Source: Paenirhizobium naphthalenivorans (GTDB taxonomy: Bacteria > Pseudomonadota > Alphaproteobacteria > Rhizobiales > Rhizobiaceae). From it: a DNA stretch of 64,000 nucleotides. Position numbers and translations under genes: made by a program. Shown in pieces: positions 1 to 9,484 of this stretch. The DNA lies in contig NZ_BJZP01000006.1 in assembly GCF_007992095.1 (NCBI RefSeq), positions 1 to 64,000 of the forward strand, in the 5' to 3' direction. Below the pieces are notes generated by a model. The model was not told the DNA's origin and searched no databases. It saw only the letters and a list, made by a program, of their open reading frames with translations. Positions within the stretch are counted from its first letter, which is position 1. Each line of letters starts with the position of its first letter.

Positions 1-4
1 ATAT

Positions 5-268
5 ATGAGCGGCGGGCCTGATCATGTCGTTTACACGGCCCACTCGGTGGTGCGTGGTCCCGACGGTGAACTCTTCGACATTACCCCGCTTTATCACAAC
101 GACGATCCGCGTGGACGATTTATAGTCCATGTGGGCGACGATGCGACCTTCCTGACGATGAGGACGCTTAACCTCAATATTAGCTGTCAGGGAAATTGTC
201 CCGCTCCGCCACTCGACCCTATCTGGGCGCTGCAGCAACACGCACACGTGCTGGAGGAAGAGCCGTGA
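5..268 (+). CDS. Hypothetical protein, probably the 3' end of a gene cut by the window edge
   Basis: An 87-residue reading frame opens one codon from the window edge, so it may be the C-terminal part of a longer gene rather than a complete one. It contains the stretch HSVVRGPDGELFDITPL, which reads like a short beta-rich segment, and a late CQGNC pair of cysteines. I do not recognise the family. It ends about 28 bases before the end of the opposing gene, so the two genes converge. No terminator hairpin is evident between them. Confidence 0.4.
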   Translation: MSGGPDHVVYTAHSVVRGPDGELFDITPLYHNDDPRGRFIVHVGDDATFLTMRTLNLNISCQGNCPAPPLDPIWALQQHAHVLEEEP

Positions 269-296
269 ACCAGATTAAATACTGAACAGCGGCGGC

Positions 297-1718
297 TTAA
301 ATCGCGCCTTCTTCAGTAACGAGTTCCTGATGTTTTTCGTCGCTTGACCAAAGTTCTTCCGATCTCTCAGCGATCTTGTCCCAACGAAGTGATCTCCCGA
401 CCCTTTCCACTCCAAGAGTGTCGACAAGCGCAAAGCCAACGGGTGTGGCTACCGAAGGTGAAAATGCGACGCGAACAAGCACCAGCGAACCCATTCCGGG
501 AATGTGAAGGACTTCGAGACTTGGGCTGATGTGTCCTGCTGGAGCAACAAATCCTTCGTCAAAAATTCGATCGAATCTCCTTGGATGCTCCCTTTTTGCG
601 ACCTGTGGCACTATCAGTTTGGTCCGGAAGCGAATCTTTCCATGCTTGCGTGCAATGGTACTTTTAATAGCCGAGAGAGCCTGCTGGACGTCAGGCGTGA
701 CCCCCCAGTTCGAGCCACCTGGTCGGAACCAGAGGATATCGAGGCCATTACCGTTTGCACCGATCCCAGACGGAAGCTGACATCCCTCAAGCAGCTTGAT
801 GAAAAAATCAATATTTCGGCCGAGATACGAGGCACCGATTAAGTTCTGGCGATTGGCAACTCGATTGGCGGTATTAAGAGATAGCCATTTTGAGAAATCA
901 AACACCCCTTCTGCAGTGTGAGCATCAGACACTGTTGTTTCAGACAACATCCGGCGGAACTCAGCGAGACCTGACGAGGAAGGTTCAGAGCCCGCCAACG
1001 CGCGGTAGGCATCGTTCATCGCGTTAGCAAGCGGCCGGTACCGCATAAGGTTCTCAGTCTCGACATCTAATAAATTAGGCCTGAGCCGCGGATGCGGATC
1101 GAACACGAGGTCCTCGGAACCACGAAGCACGACTGCGCCGAACCTTTCCGGCTCGACATCGGATACCGAGTATAATCCGAAACGATCGGGATTGGCGATT
1201 TTCCGGACTTTTCGAAGATACTCCGCGAAGTTTTCCTCAAACGCTTTTCGAGCGAAAGTTACCGGCAATTCGCGTGCAAGACCCTCAGCTTTGATATCAA
1301 TCAAATTTCGATTTGGACGAAGTTTCTCGGGTGCCATCATATTCCGGCTGACGAGGTCAAACCAAAGTCTGTCTATCCATGGATCAACATCGACAATGCG
1401 AGGCACTCCGTCTTCCGCTCCGCGAAAATGCGCATGGGCTGATGGATGCAGTTCAACAGCATGTTCTCGGATGACTATCAACCCAGCCGAAACAAGGTCT
1501 CCCAGAACGGCTTCGGCCTCCGCTTCTGTAAGTCCTAGATATGTTGCAATGCGCCGAACCGATAGCTGCTCGGTGATTTTTAACAGACGAAGCACAAACT
1601 CATCGACCACCGGGAGACGCCGATCTTTCGTTACGTTTGCTCGTATTAAAAATCGGCGGCAAGGAACATTAAAGCCGTATGTCCCGACAGTAATCGGATC
1701 CTTAGCGTCAGACTGCAT
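297..1718 (-). CDS. Partner protein of the NERD-kinase-helicase, winged-helix-like N-terminus
   Basis: This 473-residue protein overlaps the end of the upstream 1597-residue gene by 11 bases, so the two are almost certainly co-transcribed and translationally coupled. Residues about 45-95 (RIATYLGLTEAEAEAVLGDL followed by GLIVI) look like a winged-helix segment. The rest has no motif I can name. In particular there is no HxKxxxxD phospholipase-D motif, which would be expected of the second protein in Mokosh-type systems that pair a COG1112 helicase with a PLD nuclease. The function is therefore unknown. By position it is the accessory or effector partner of the helicase. Confidence 0.75.
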   Translation of the reverse strand: MQSDAKDPITVGTYGFNVPCRRFLIRANVTKDRRLPVVDEFVLRLLKITEQLSVRRIATYLGLTEAEAEAVLGDLVSAGLIVIREHAVELHPSAHAHFRGAEDGVPRIVDVDPWIDRLWFDLVSRNMMAPEKLRPNRNLIDIKAEGLARELPVTFARKAFEENFAEYLRKVRKIANPDRFGLYSVSDVEPERFGAVVLRGSEDLVFDPHPRLRPNLLDVETENLMRYRPLANAMNDAYRALAGSEPSSSGLAEFRRMLSETTVSDAHTAEGVFDFSKWLSLNTANRVANRQNLIGASYLGRNIDFFIKLLEGCQLPSGIGANGNGLDILWFRPGGSNWGVTPDVQQALSAIKSTIARKHGKIRFRTKLIVPQVAKREHPRRFDRIFDEGFVAPAGHISPSLEVLHIPGMGSLVLVRVAFSPSVATPVGFALVDTLGVERVGRSLRWDKIAERSEELWSSDEKHQELVTEEGAI

Positions 1719-4700
1719 TTTGCAGCTCCCCCGCCGAAACTGTCACGGCATCAAAACTACCGGTACCGATATGATCTAAAACCTGACGCATGGGAGACTT
1801 TTTCGGCGTATGAACCCACATCCTTCTCGCGCCTACAATGATGAGTCTTTCTTTCGCTCGCGACAACGACACGTTGCACCGGTTCGGTATTCGGACGTGC
1901 CCTTGATCAAAGGCATCATTGGACCGAACGAGGGAAAGGATCACAATCGAGTTCTCCTTTCCTTGATAGGAATCGACTGTCTCGATGCGCACAAGTTTGC
2001 GAAACTGCGAGTCCCAAGCTCGTCGTGAAAAAGCCTCCTCAATTTTCACCTTTTGCGCGCTGTACATGCAAATGACGCCGATGGGGGCCTCGTGACTGCC
2101 CTTCACCAAACCAGCGACAAGGGTCGGCTGTTTGGCGATGCACTCCAGCACATCCATCACGGCCTCGACTTCGGCCGGATTCCAGTACGTGTTTTTGTCC
2201 CACTTTGCAGCCCGTTCACTGCTGTCGGGACTTGATGACGTGTCCACCCAGGTGATTGGTTTCGATAGAGGAGTGGCAAGGTCAACCTCGAAGAGAGGGT
2301 CGGGTTTTCGTCTAGTGGAAGTCTCGAGGAGTACGCCGTGCGGCTCGTAAAAAACTGCGGACACCAGGCGACATATCTCAGGCGTCATTCTGTATTGCTC
2401 GGTGAGAGTTCTCCCGTAGTCTCTGCCGTACTTCGAGGAGAATACGCGCTCAAAGTCACTGCGTAAGAATTCCTCGGGGGACGCGTCCGACATCTCCAAA
2501 CGAAGCCGCTTCAAAACCGCTCGGTCAATCATTGGAAGCAGTTGTCTGTGGTCGCCAACCAAGAGAACCCTCCGACCAACTTGGATTGGAACTGCCAGCT
2601 CGCCCGGAGTGCACCGGGCGGCCTCGTCGACAATAACCCAATCGTAGGTCTTCGTGTCCACTCTGATCTTGGTTTGCCCAACGCCGACACAGGTGGCCGT
2701 GATCACAGCTCTCGTCTTGACAAGAAACTCTTCGAAATTTCGGTGCGGGGACGCTAGCGCGGCAGTCCATTCCCGGGAAAGCTCGATAATCTGCCTTGCT
2801 TTTCGGAGATCTGATGGTGAGACGTCAGGATATCTTACGAGAAGGATTTCAAATGCATGATCCAGCTCTTCATCCAGCCTTGAGGGATCTACCTCTCGAT
2901 CAAGAATTTGCCGACCCGCTGAAAGGAATGCTTCCGTGGCGATCCGTATCGCCGTATCTCGCTGACGTCTCTCAGCGGCAGGTGCCCTTGCGCTTCCGGA
3001 CTCCCCTGCGTGCAGGATACTCAGTCGACGGACGCGCTCACCAAATTTGCGATCGATCTCAACGGCATCAACGACCAGTTCCCTTCTCAGGCCAAGCGCC
3101 GATCCGATCCCTGAAATGCGGTGCTTAAACGCAGCTTCGAAACGCGCTTGAAAACGCTCGCGAATAGAAGTCGTGTGATATGGCCTGATTTTTTCGGTGA
3201 TGCCTTTCGACCCGATTCTCAAAAGGCTGGGTCGAGCGCCACCAATCTTTTTATAGAGATCGAGTAACGCTTCGATGACGTTATTGACTGCTTCATGAGA
3301 CTGGCTTGCTACAAGTATCTTTCGAGCGCCCTTTTCGGTAACAAGCCAATGCACCAAGGCGGCGATGAAATGAGTTTTTCCTGTTCCTGGGGGGCCCTGC
3401 AAAAGCCCGACTGGCCCATAACGAGCCACATGACGGAAGGCCCCGCGCTGGCCTTCATTGAGACCATACCGATCAAGGACCTCATCAGATATGTCCTCTT
3501 GGAAGTCCGTGGCTTCAACCTGGCCACCGGGTACAAAATACTCAAGCAGGTCAGGCACTGCTGCGCCGTCATCCAATAGGCGCTCAACTGCCTTCATCCG
3601 CCTGTCAAACGATGTGCGCGCCCGTCGATCAACGAGATTAACTCGGTCGCCGGCAACTAGACGTCTGTCTGAGTTCTCAACGACCAGAGTTCTCGCGTCG
3701 GTTTGGTCAAGATTAACTTCGCCAACTTTGCGACCAGTGGGGAGACGTACCTCCACGGTACTCCCGATGTCGAAATCGAAATCCAGACCAAGCCTTTGAT
3801 ACTCGTAGATGGCTATAGGGCCTTTTGCTGGCCCTACATCCTGGAGTATTTCAACTTCAGGCTGGAGGGCCCCTTCAAGCTCCAGGAGTTTGCGCCAATA
3901 GCGTCGAACATCGAAGCTCGTAGGCAAATCATCATGAGGCAGGTCGTCGGCGTCGGCCGTCGACGGAGGCGCAACCAACGGCTCGATGAGTGCAAAGAGT
4001 TCCTCGAACCCCCCATCGGGACCGTCTTCAAATGTAATGTCAAGTTTAACGGGCACGCCGTGCTGTGAGGCATGAGCCAGACTGGTGAAACTCTCATCCG
4101 CCCAGGTCAATCGCTCGAGCTCTCCCCGAACCAACTCGAACATAAGTTTCTTATCGATACCCGTGATGCTGTATTCGATAATATCGGCGTTTATTCTAGC
4201 GGCTCGCACGTAGTATTGCCCCCCATCGGATTTGAAAAAATCGGCCGATGTGTTGGGGGATGACACCGTCAGCTTTGGCGGCTTTGAACCCAAAAGCTTT
4301 TCCGCAGCGGTCTTCAAAGACGCGATTATCGGTTCCAGTGTGTCTAATGCAGGGCGCGCCAATTCACGTTCTGTGGTCGCGGATACGTCGGCAATACATT
4401 CACCTTCGACTTCCTTGAATAATTCGGAAATGATTTTGGCGACGGCATAGTTATCGATCTGTTTCTCGGTGAGGTTTTCCGAATTCGGTGGGCAATAAGA
4501 CGGTGTCCTAATGATTCCATCACCCACCTCACTTAGGTCGAAAAGGTCGAGCAGCTGGACCTCGGACTTGCCTTCGCATAGCAGGATGTTCTTTTTGGAA
4601 ATATCTCCGTGGAAAATTCCAGCGGCGTGGATCGCTTGCACACACGTCGTAATCGATGTTGCAATGTGAAGGACATCCTCGTCGCTCAAGGGGCCATCAG

Positions 4701-6501
4701 TCACATCAAGGGTGGTCCCCTCCTCATGCCGATAAACGACGAACGGGCCGGCGGCCGATAGCCCAGTTCGCACGAATTGTGGGACGCCTGGCATGGGACT
4801 CGCTATTAATCGGCTGACACCGTCGAAAAGGCGAGAAATAGCTGCGTCAGTTGCGTTTGTTACTCCGCGCCTAGTGCCAAGCCAGATTTTTACTACAACA
4901 TCGTTTTGCTCGGGATCCTTGCTCCGGTAGATGTGGCAACGTCCCTCCTGCTTGATATTTGAGGCAATTTGCCAGAGCAAATAAGGAAGATCCGTCGTCT
5001 CATGGCGATCAATAAGCGTCTGGTCGATGGTTACTGCGTGTGATTGCTCGACAATTCTAGCAAATTCGTCCGCCATCTCCCGACCATCATTGTAACGACC
5101 GTTGGGCTGGACGGATGTCGAGCGTTCAAACCACTTTGCGAGGTCAGGAAACTCAGCTGATAGCTGCGGCGCATCTGACAATGCCAAAGTTGGATCGATT
5201 GCCTCGCCGCTCAGTATCCGATATGCCAGCCTTCCGAGCGCATATACGTCGCGCTGCCGTCCGCCACTGGCCGTAGCTGCTTTACCCTCGGGTATTTCCT
5301 CAGAGTATCCCCTTAGCGTCGTCGCCCAGTCGCCAATTGAATCTTCATCTGGAAGTTGGCACCCCATTAGACCGCTCAAGGCAATTTTTGTAGGCGAGCC
5401 TGCCCAAATTGATCTGACGCCTAAATCTCGATGTGCGATGTCGTGAGAATGAAGATCTGCGACAGCTCCGAGAAGGGTTCCCACCGCGGTTATTCGTTCA
5501 TCTGGTCCGAGGATTTGTCGACCTTTTTCAAGATAGCGGTCGAGTGTGGTAAATGCCCCGTTGAGTGAACGAAGCTCATGGTGTTGCGTAAGGATTTCAT
5601 CCTTGTCGTCCGCGAGCGGCATTAAGATGCCACCGTTCTGGACCAAACTACTTCCAAGCGCGTGCAAACGACCGATAGCTCGCTGTTCGCGTTCGGCGAC
5701 GAAGCGGCGTTTCTCTGGACTGTTCAAGCCCGCCGGTAATTGATCAAACGCCCAAATTCGAAGAAGCGCTTTGTATCGGCTATCGCGAATTTTCTCGGCG
5801 CGATGCTCGCGCCAGATATTTTTAGGATGAACAAAGAAATCCTCCTCTATGACACGATAGCCGTCCCATTCCGCTTCAAGGGGACCAAACATTCGAGCAT
5901 TCCTGGTTACGCGCTCGAAGTCAGCCTCAAATTGGTTGGGGCGCTTTAATTGGAGTTTGGTCGTCTGAAGAAGGGCGTTTCGGGCGGGCCGTTGTGCTAT
6001 CGAGATCGCTTCCTGCAACGACCAGACTTGTGACTGATCCTGAGTTGGAAGATTTTGTTTGGTGGCTGTCCCGGTGAGAATGACACGCGAGTCCACATAG
6101 GTTTGACCAAAGCCAGGGATGGCCTGAGAAAGGAAGCTTTTGACCTTCCGAGCTTTCATGCTCAGCAAATCAACAGGTGAGCGAAAGCGCCGCTTGTTAT
6201 TGTGTACCCATTGATCGCCATTAGCGCCAAGTGTGCCCTGATAATCCTTGATCTCAAGAAGTAGCACCCGATCGTCCATCACGACCATGGCATCCAGCTC
6301 GATCGGTGGTTCGTTGGGGGGGTAGCATTGAAGTGACGTGTAGAGGAGCCAATCGGCAGGATACGCCTTAGCCAGCTCAGTTATTCCTGGGATCTCACGG
6401 CGATGGATGCCCGCACTACTTAGATAGCGAATTCGACAAACCATGAGATCCCCAATTTGCTTAGCACCACAACTTTGAGGAGCTACGTAAATTTTGACCA
6501 T
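1708..6501 (-). CDS. NERD - tandem protein kinase - SF1 (COG1112-type) helicase fusion, probable phage defence
   Basis: This is a single 1597-residue chain. Residues about 55-130 carry a NERD nuclease-like segment (IELDAMVV, then LLLEIKDYQG). A first kinase-like lobe near residue 353 has HRDLG but lacks the catalytic Asn and a DFG, so it may be a pseudokinase. A second kinase, residues about 515-740, has VVVKIW, HGDISKKN and LLDLFD, so it could be active. The C-terminal 560 residues are a superfamily 1 helicase: Walker A GPPGTGKT near 1035, VIVDEAA near 1290, EQYRM, and DSYQGKE near the end. NERD, kinase and COG1112 helicase domains are each known from anti-phage proteins such as Mokosh and PglW-like kinases. 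The exact combination here is inferred to be a Mokosh-related variant. The start is followed by MVKIYVAPQS; divergent DNA of 279 bases separates it from the next gene. Confidence 0.9.
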   Translation of the reverse strand: MVKIYVAPQSCGAKQIGDLMVCRIRYLSSAGIHRREIPGITELAKAYPADWLLYTSLQCYPPNEPPIELDAMVVMDDRVLLLEIKDYQGTLGANGDQWVHNNKRRFRSPVDLLSMKARKVKSFLSQAIPGFGQTYVDSRVILTGTATKQNLPTQDQSQVWSLQEAISIAQRPARNALLQTTKLQLKRPNQFEADFERVTRNARMFGPLEAEWDGYRVIEEDFFVHPKNIWREHRAEKIRDSRYKALLRIWAFDQLPAGLNSPEKRRFVAEREQRAIGRLHALGSSLVQNGGILMPLADDKDEILTQHHELRSLNGAFTTLDRYLEKGRQILGPDERITAVGTLLGAVADLHSHDIAHRDLGVRSIWAGSPTKIALSGLMGCQLPDEDSIGDWATTLRGYSEEIPEGKAATASGGRQRDVYALGRLAYRILSGEAIDPTLALSDAPQLSAEFPDLAKWFERSTSVQPNGRYNDGREMADEFARIVEQSHAVTIDQTLIDRHETTDLPYLLWQIASNIKQEGRCHIYRSKDPEQNDVVVKIWLGTRRGVTNATDAAISRLFDGVSRLIASPMPGVPQFVRTGLSAAGPFVVYRHEEGTTLDVTDGPLSDEDVLHIATSITTCVQAIHAAGIFHGDISKKNILLCEGKSEVQLLDLFDLSEVGDGIIRTPSYCPPNSENLTEKQIDNYAVAKIISELFKEVEGECIADVSATTERELARPALDTLEPIIASLKTAAEKLLGSKPPKLTVSSPNTSADFFKSDGGQYYVRAARINADIIEYSITGIDKKLMFELVRGELERLTWADESFTSLAHASQHGVPVKLDITFEDGPDGGFEELFALIEPLVAPPSTADADDLPHDDLPTSFDVRRYWRKLLELEGALQPEVEILQDVGPAKGPIAIYEYQRLGLDFDFDIGSTVEVRLPTGRKVGEVNLDQTDARTLVVENSDRRLVAGDRVNLVDRRARTSFDRRMKAVERLLDDGAAVPDLLEYFVPGGQVEATDFQEDISDEVLDRYGLNEGQRGAFRHVARYGPVGLLQGPPGTGKTHFIAALVHWLVTEKGARKILVASQSHEAVNNVIEALLDLYKKIGGARPSLLRIGSKGITEKIRPYHTTSIRERFQARFEAAFKHRISGIGSALGLRRELVVDAVEIDRKFGERVRRLSILHAGESGSARAPAAERRQRDTAIRIATEAFLSAGRQILDREVDPSRLDEELDHAFEILLVRYPDVSPSDLRKARQIIELSREWTAALASPHRNFEEFLVKTRAVITATCVGVGQTKIRVDTKTYDWVIVDEAARCTPGELAVPIQVGRRVLLVGDHRQLLPMIDRAVLKRLRLEMSDASPEEFLRSDFERVFSSKYGRDYGRTLTEQYRMTPEICRLVSAVFYEPHGVLLETSTRRKPDPLFEVDLATPLSKPITWVDTSSSPDSSERAAKWDKNTYWNPAEVEAVMDVLECIAKQPTLVAGLVKGSHEAPIGVICMYSAQKVKIEEAFSRRAWDSQFRKLVRIETVDSYQGKENSIVILSLVRSNDAFDQGHVRIPNRCNVSLSRAKERLIIVGARRMWVHTPKKSPMRQVLDHIGTGSFDAVTVSAGELQNAV

Positions 6502-6780
6502 GCCGGCGTCGGCGTCAATGAATCACGCGAGCAAACAGACGAGAAATCCAGTTATACACCGCATTCCATGCTGGGTGCCGCGTTGTGGTAGACCGTCCTT
6601 ACGATTGGCGTTCCGCGCGGGGTGGCTCGCTACGGAATATTCCGTTTCGGAGCTTACGAGGTGGTGAGAGCGCATCGCTCGCGTGAGGGTGTTTTCCGGA
6701 AGGATATTCGAAGCAAACAGCATCGATCGGGGTTGTTCAGTCTTCAGTTTGGATGCGTGTCAGCAGGAGGAATAGAGAAA

Positions 6781-7923
6781 ATGGAGTTCGAGCCGGGAAA
6801 GATCGACGCATTGTGGCGGGCATTGCAATGCCCTGCGCCTAAGCCGCGCTCAATCCCTAAGGGCGCCGAGGACCGTTTGGTCGCAACCGGATGGGTGTCG
6901 GACACGGAGCTTGAAGACATCTTTCTTGCCTTGGATCTCAGACTGGATCCTCCCGTGATTGTTGATCTGGCGGACTTTGCTTCGAAATTCGATATTCCGC
7001 ACCGGATCGTCTATCCTCGTCCACGACGCCGCAATGACGATGTGATGGGATTTCGCCAACTGGCGGCGGCTGATGCCGCGGCACTTTGCATCTGGCTCGA
7101 ACGGCTAGGTTTTAGCCTCGATGTATCGTCCTTATGCAGCCGCCTGCGGCTTCAAATACAGGGGCGGTCACATCTTACCAACGAGGAAATCTCCGTCCTG
7201 TTTTATGAGGGCAACCGCCACCGCATGTCGCCGGTGACCCTGTCCGCGCCGCACCGGCCCTGGCGTGGTATGAACATCTCGAAATTCAAGACCGACGGCA
7301 ACTACCGGGTCGAGTATAGGGCAGACGACGATGGGGTCGCGATGTCACTTACCGTCCATGCGCCCAAGTATCGAAAGCCGCCGGCGACCCAATCCATCGA
7401 ATGCCCCGGCTGCCGTTTGACCTACGTCAAGGGTTCGCCCACAGACGAGCGAGAACATCGCAAGGTGCACCGACGCTGGTCCTCGGTGATCGATCCAAAA
7501 CCACATCGTAAGTTTGCAGACTTGCTTGAGCGCGACATCGACGCGGCCTGGGTTGGTGCCGACGCTCCTACATGGAAGCGCAAGGAAGTCTACGAGCGCG
7601 CGCGAATGTTTCGACGCGAGTTCGGATATGACTTTGTGCAGTGGTCGGTCGAAGATGATACCGATGCTGTCGGGTTCCTGTTTTCGGACGAGGAGGGACG
7701 GATCGTGGGCGCATGCGCGTTCCGGCCGCAGCAGGAAGGCATGGGTCGCGCGTGGCGGCTCGACTGGATCTGGCTCCGGCCGGGCTCACGCAGGTCAGGA
7801 CGGTTAGGCAGGCAATGGGAACGGTTCCGCCAGCGCTTTGGAGTTTTCGATATAGAACCACCCGTATCAGAAGCGATGAAGGCATTTCTGTTGCAGCGAG
7901 GCTGTGGCGATCTGATAAGGTAA
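6781..7923 (+). CDS. ESCO/Eco1-like protein: C2H2-type zinc finger plus GNAT acetyltransferase
   Basis: The start at 6781 (MEFEPGKID) is chosen because AGGAGG sits a few bases upstream; an in-frame extension to 6622 lacks such a site. The 380-residue product has an N-terminal region of unknown fold. Near residues 205-228 it has a CPGCRLTYV...H..VH finger with the spacing of the zinc finger of Eco1/ESCO cohesin acetyltransferases. The C-terminal acetyltransferase-like region has WRLDWIWLRPGSRRSGRLG, which is the acetyl-CoA-binding stretch, and ends with SEAMKAFLLQRG. That order (finger, GNAT, terminal helix) matches eukaryotic Eco1/ESCO and a small set of bacterial relatives. The bacterial role is unknown; DNA-linked protein acetylation is an inference. 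It is followed at 35 bases by a small gene with its own GGGAGG site. Confidence 0.7.
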   Translation: MEFEPGKIDALWRALQCPAPKPRSIPKGAEDRLVATGWVSDTELEDIFLALDLRLDPPVIVDLADFASKFDIPHRIVYPRPRRRNDDVMGFRQLAAADAAALCIWLERLGFSLDVSSLCSRLRLQIQGRSHLTNEEISVLFYEGNRHRMSPVTLSAPHRPWRGMNISKFKTDGNYRVEYRADDDGVAMSLTVHAPKYRKPPATQSIECPGCRLTYVKGSPTDEREHRKVHRRWSSVIDPKPHRKFADLLERDIDAAWVGADAPTWKRKEVYERARMFRREFGYDFVQWSVEDDTDAVGFLFSDEEGRIVGACAFRPQQEGMGRAWRLDWIWLRPGSRRSGRLGRQWERFRQRFGVFDIEPPVSEAMKAFLLQRGCGDLIR

Positions 7924-7958
7924 TCGTTGTTTGATAAAGCCGTCGGGAGGACACGCTA

Positions 7959-8309
7959 GTGAAAATCGAAAGGGCCGAGATCGAGAATTATGGCGTTTAT
8001 CTCAAAGACAAGTCGAGGCCGCCGAGCCGCGGTGGAAACAAGAAAGCCTGGCACCAGCATGTGATGACGATTGGCGGGGAGAACTATTCATTTCTTGCTG
8101 CTTGGTCCGGCAAATTCGTCTTCAAGGGAGAGACCGTCACTTTCGACTGGGATTGGGACAGTACCCAGAAATATCGCAACGTCGATATCGCCACGGTCGT
8201 AAGCTTCGACAAGCAGGGGAACGAGAAGCGACGTGGCCAGCGGGGGCCTAAGCCTTGGCGCACGGCGGATACACGGCCGCCGGGCCGCCGAAGCGAGTGG
8301 GACGATTGA
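7959..8309 (+). CDS. Small basic hypothetical protein with an acidic tail, possible OB-fold
   Basis: This 116-residue protein starts at a GTG preceded by GGGAGG at 7945-7950. The first 75 residues alternate polar and hydrophobic positions with many aromatics (WHQHVMTIGG, FVFKGETVTFDWDWD), which suggests a beta barrel. They are followed by a basic linker rich in Arg, Pro and Gly and a short acidic tip (SEWDD). That outline resembles single-stranded DNA-binding proteins, but the tip is not the canonical DDDIPF and the similarity may be accidental. It lies directly downstream of the ESCO-like gene and may be co-expressed with it. Confidence 0.55.
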   Translation: MKIERAEIENYGVYLKDKSRPPSRGGNKKAWHQHVMTIGGENYSFLAAWSGKFVFKGETVTFDWDWDSTQKYRNVDIATVVSFDKQGNEKRRGQRGPKPWRTADTRPPGRRSEWDD

Positions 8310-8661
8310 ACACGTGTCCGACCGACCCCGCTTTTTTTCGCATCTCATTGCTCAACAAGGGCCTCGCCTACGCCCCTTAATAATCCCAGGAGTAGCGGGA
8401 GGACGGGAACACGGCAGTACGGGAATACGGGGAGCACCACGGAACAACGATAATTCATTGATTTAAAATATTTTTTCAATCTTTCTCGCGTCATTTGGCG
8501 CAATTGAGCCTTCTCAGATCCGACATACTCGACTATCTCAGATGACCTAGACTGCTACCGAGACGCCCGAAAGGTGCGTATTGAGGAGCGTAATCCCTCA
8601 TTGCTGATCGGGAGCCGTTCGGACATTGTGGGCTCAAGAATGAACGACAGGAATTGTAGCA
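8310..8661. other. Gene-free stretch of about 350 bases with short G-rich repeats then an A/T-rich block
   Basis: Around 8396-8440 there are imperfect direct repeats of an ACGGGAA-like word. At 8455-8490 the sequence becomes A/T-rich (TTGATTTAAAATATTTTTTC), as expected for a promoter region of the gene that starts at 8662. No convincing reading frame was found. Confidence 0.4.
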
Positions 8662-9315
8662 ATGGCAAACGGGCGGCAGTCATCGGTCAAAAGACTGAAA
8701 ATGGCGGAACGGGCGCAGCAGCAGTTGGAGCTGCATTTTCCAGGAACGCCAGCAACATTTTTGTGGCATCGCAAGACCAATGATGGTTTCACCACCGTTG
8801 CGAGGACATTGCCGATCGCGATGCAGGTAATCGACGCACAGACGAAAGGTAGCCCAGCGGGTCACACGTTATTCGGCCTCTGGGCCCGTGCCCCCGATTT
8901 TCCGTTCGTGACGATTGAAAATCCTGCCACGTTCGCAGCCGAAGCGGGCTTCACCGGTGAGAGAGCCGTCGATACCTGGCGCAAGCGGATGAAGGCGCTT
9001 CGGGATCTTTGGTTCATCGCCTGCAAAGGCGGACCATCGGGTGATTTTCACTATGTGATGTTGATCAATCCGAACGTCGCGGTCGAGTACCTAAACGGGC
9101 AGGGAAAAGTCCAGGCTGGGCTGTATGCCCGCTTCATTGACCGTGTGATGGAGATCGGCGCTTACGGCGAGATTGAAGGTTTCCGCGAATACATGGTCGC
9201 TTTGGATACCTATAATAAGGCGCAAGCCGAGGCCGCGCAGACTTCAGCCGCAAGCGGTTCTGTTCAGCCAGAGAACCGCAGTTCCGTGGAAGAAGACGCC
9301 GGGGCGCCGGTATGA
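8662..9315 (+). CDS. Hypothetical protein, possible winged-helix DNA-binding protein
   Basis: This 217-residue protein begins MANGRQSSVKRLKMAERAQQ. The middle part (residues about 85-130) has a helix-turn-helix-like run, FAAEAGFTGERAVDTWRKRM, followed by LRDLWFIACKGG and a beta hairpin, FHYVMLINPNVAVEYL. This is the shape of a winged-helix domain such as those in plasmid replication or regulatory proteins. I cannot place it in a named family. The C-terminal 30 residues are low-complexity, rich in Ala, Ser, Gln and Glu. A strong terminator hairpin follows within 20 bases, so it is probably transcribed alone. Confidence 0.6.
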   Translation: MANGRQSSVKRLKMAERAQQQLELHFPGTPATFLWHRKTNDGFTTVARTLPIAMQVIDAQTKGSPAGHTLFGLWARAPDFPFVTIENPATFAAEAGFTGERAVDTWRKRMKALRDLWFIACKGGPSGDFHYVMLINPNVAVEYLNGQGKVQAGLYARFIDRVMEIGAYGEIEGFREYMVALDTYNKAQAEAAQTSAASGSVQPENRSSVEEDAGAPV

Positions 9316-9330
9316 TGGAGACCAGAAACG

Positions 9331-9362
9331 AGAAAAGCCCGCCAATGGCGGGCCTTTCCCTT
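9331..9362 (+). terminator. Rho-independent terminator
   Basis: The arms GCCCGCC (9337-9343) and GGCGGGC (9347-9353) are perfectly complementary around a 3-base AAT loop, preceded by AAAA and followed by CTTTCCCTT. It ends the gene that stops at 9315. Confidence 0.75.
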
Positions 9363-9484
9363 ATATCGTATGACGATGAGGGTGGTGTTACCCCGCGACC
9401 TCACGCGCCTTTCAACAATGACTCTAGGCCAGACCAACCGTCGCTGTCAATGAACGTGTCGGCAATTCTATAAGGAATCACAGG

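Noticed and set aside
8396-8440. G-rich ACGGGAA-like repeats considered as a CRISPR or iteron array
   Set aside because: The repeats are short, imperfect and irregularly spaced; no spacers and no replication gene beside them.
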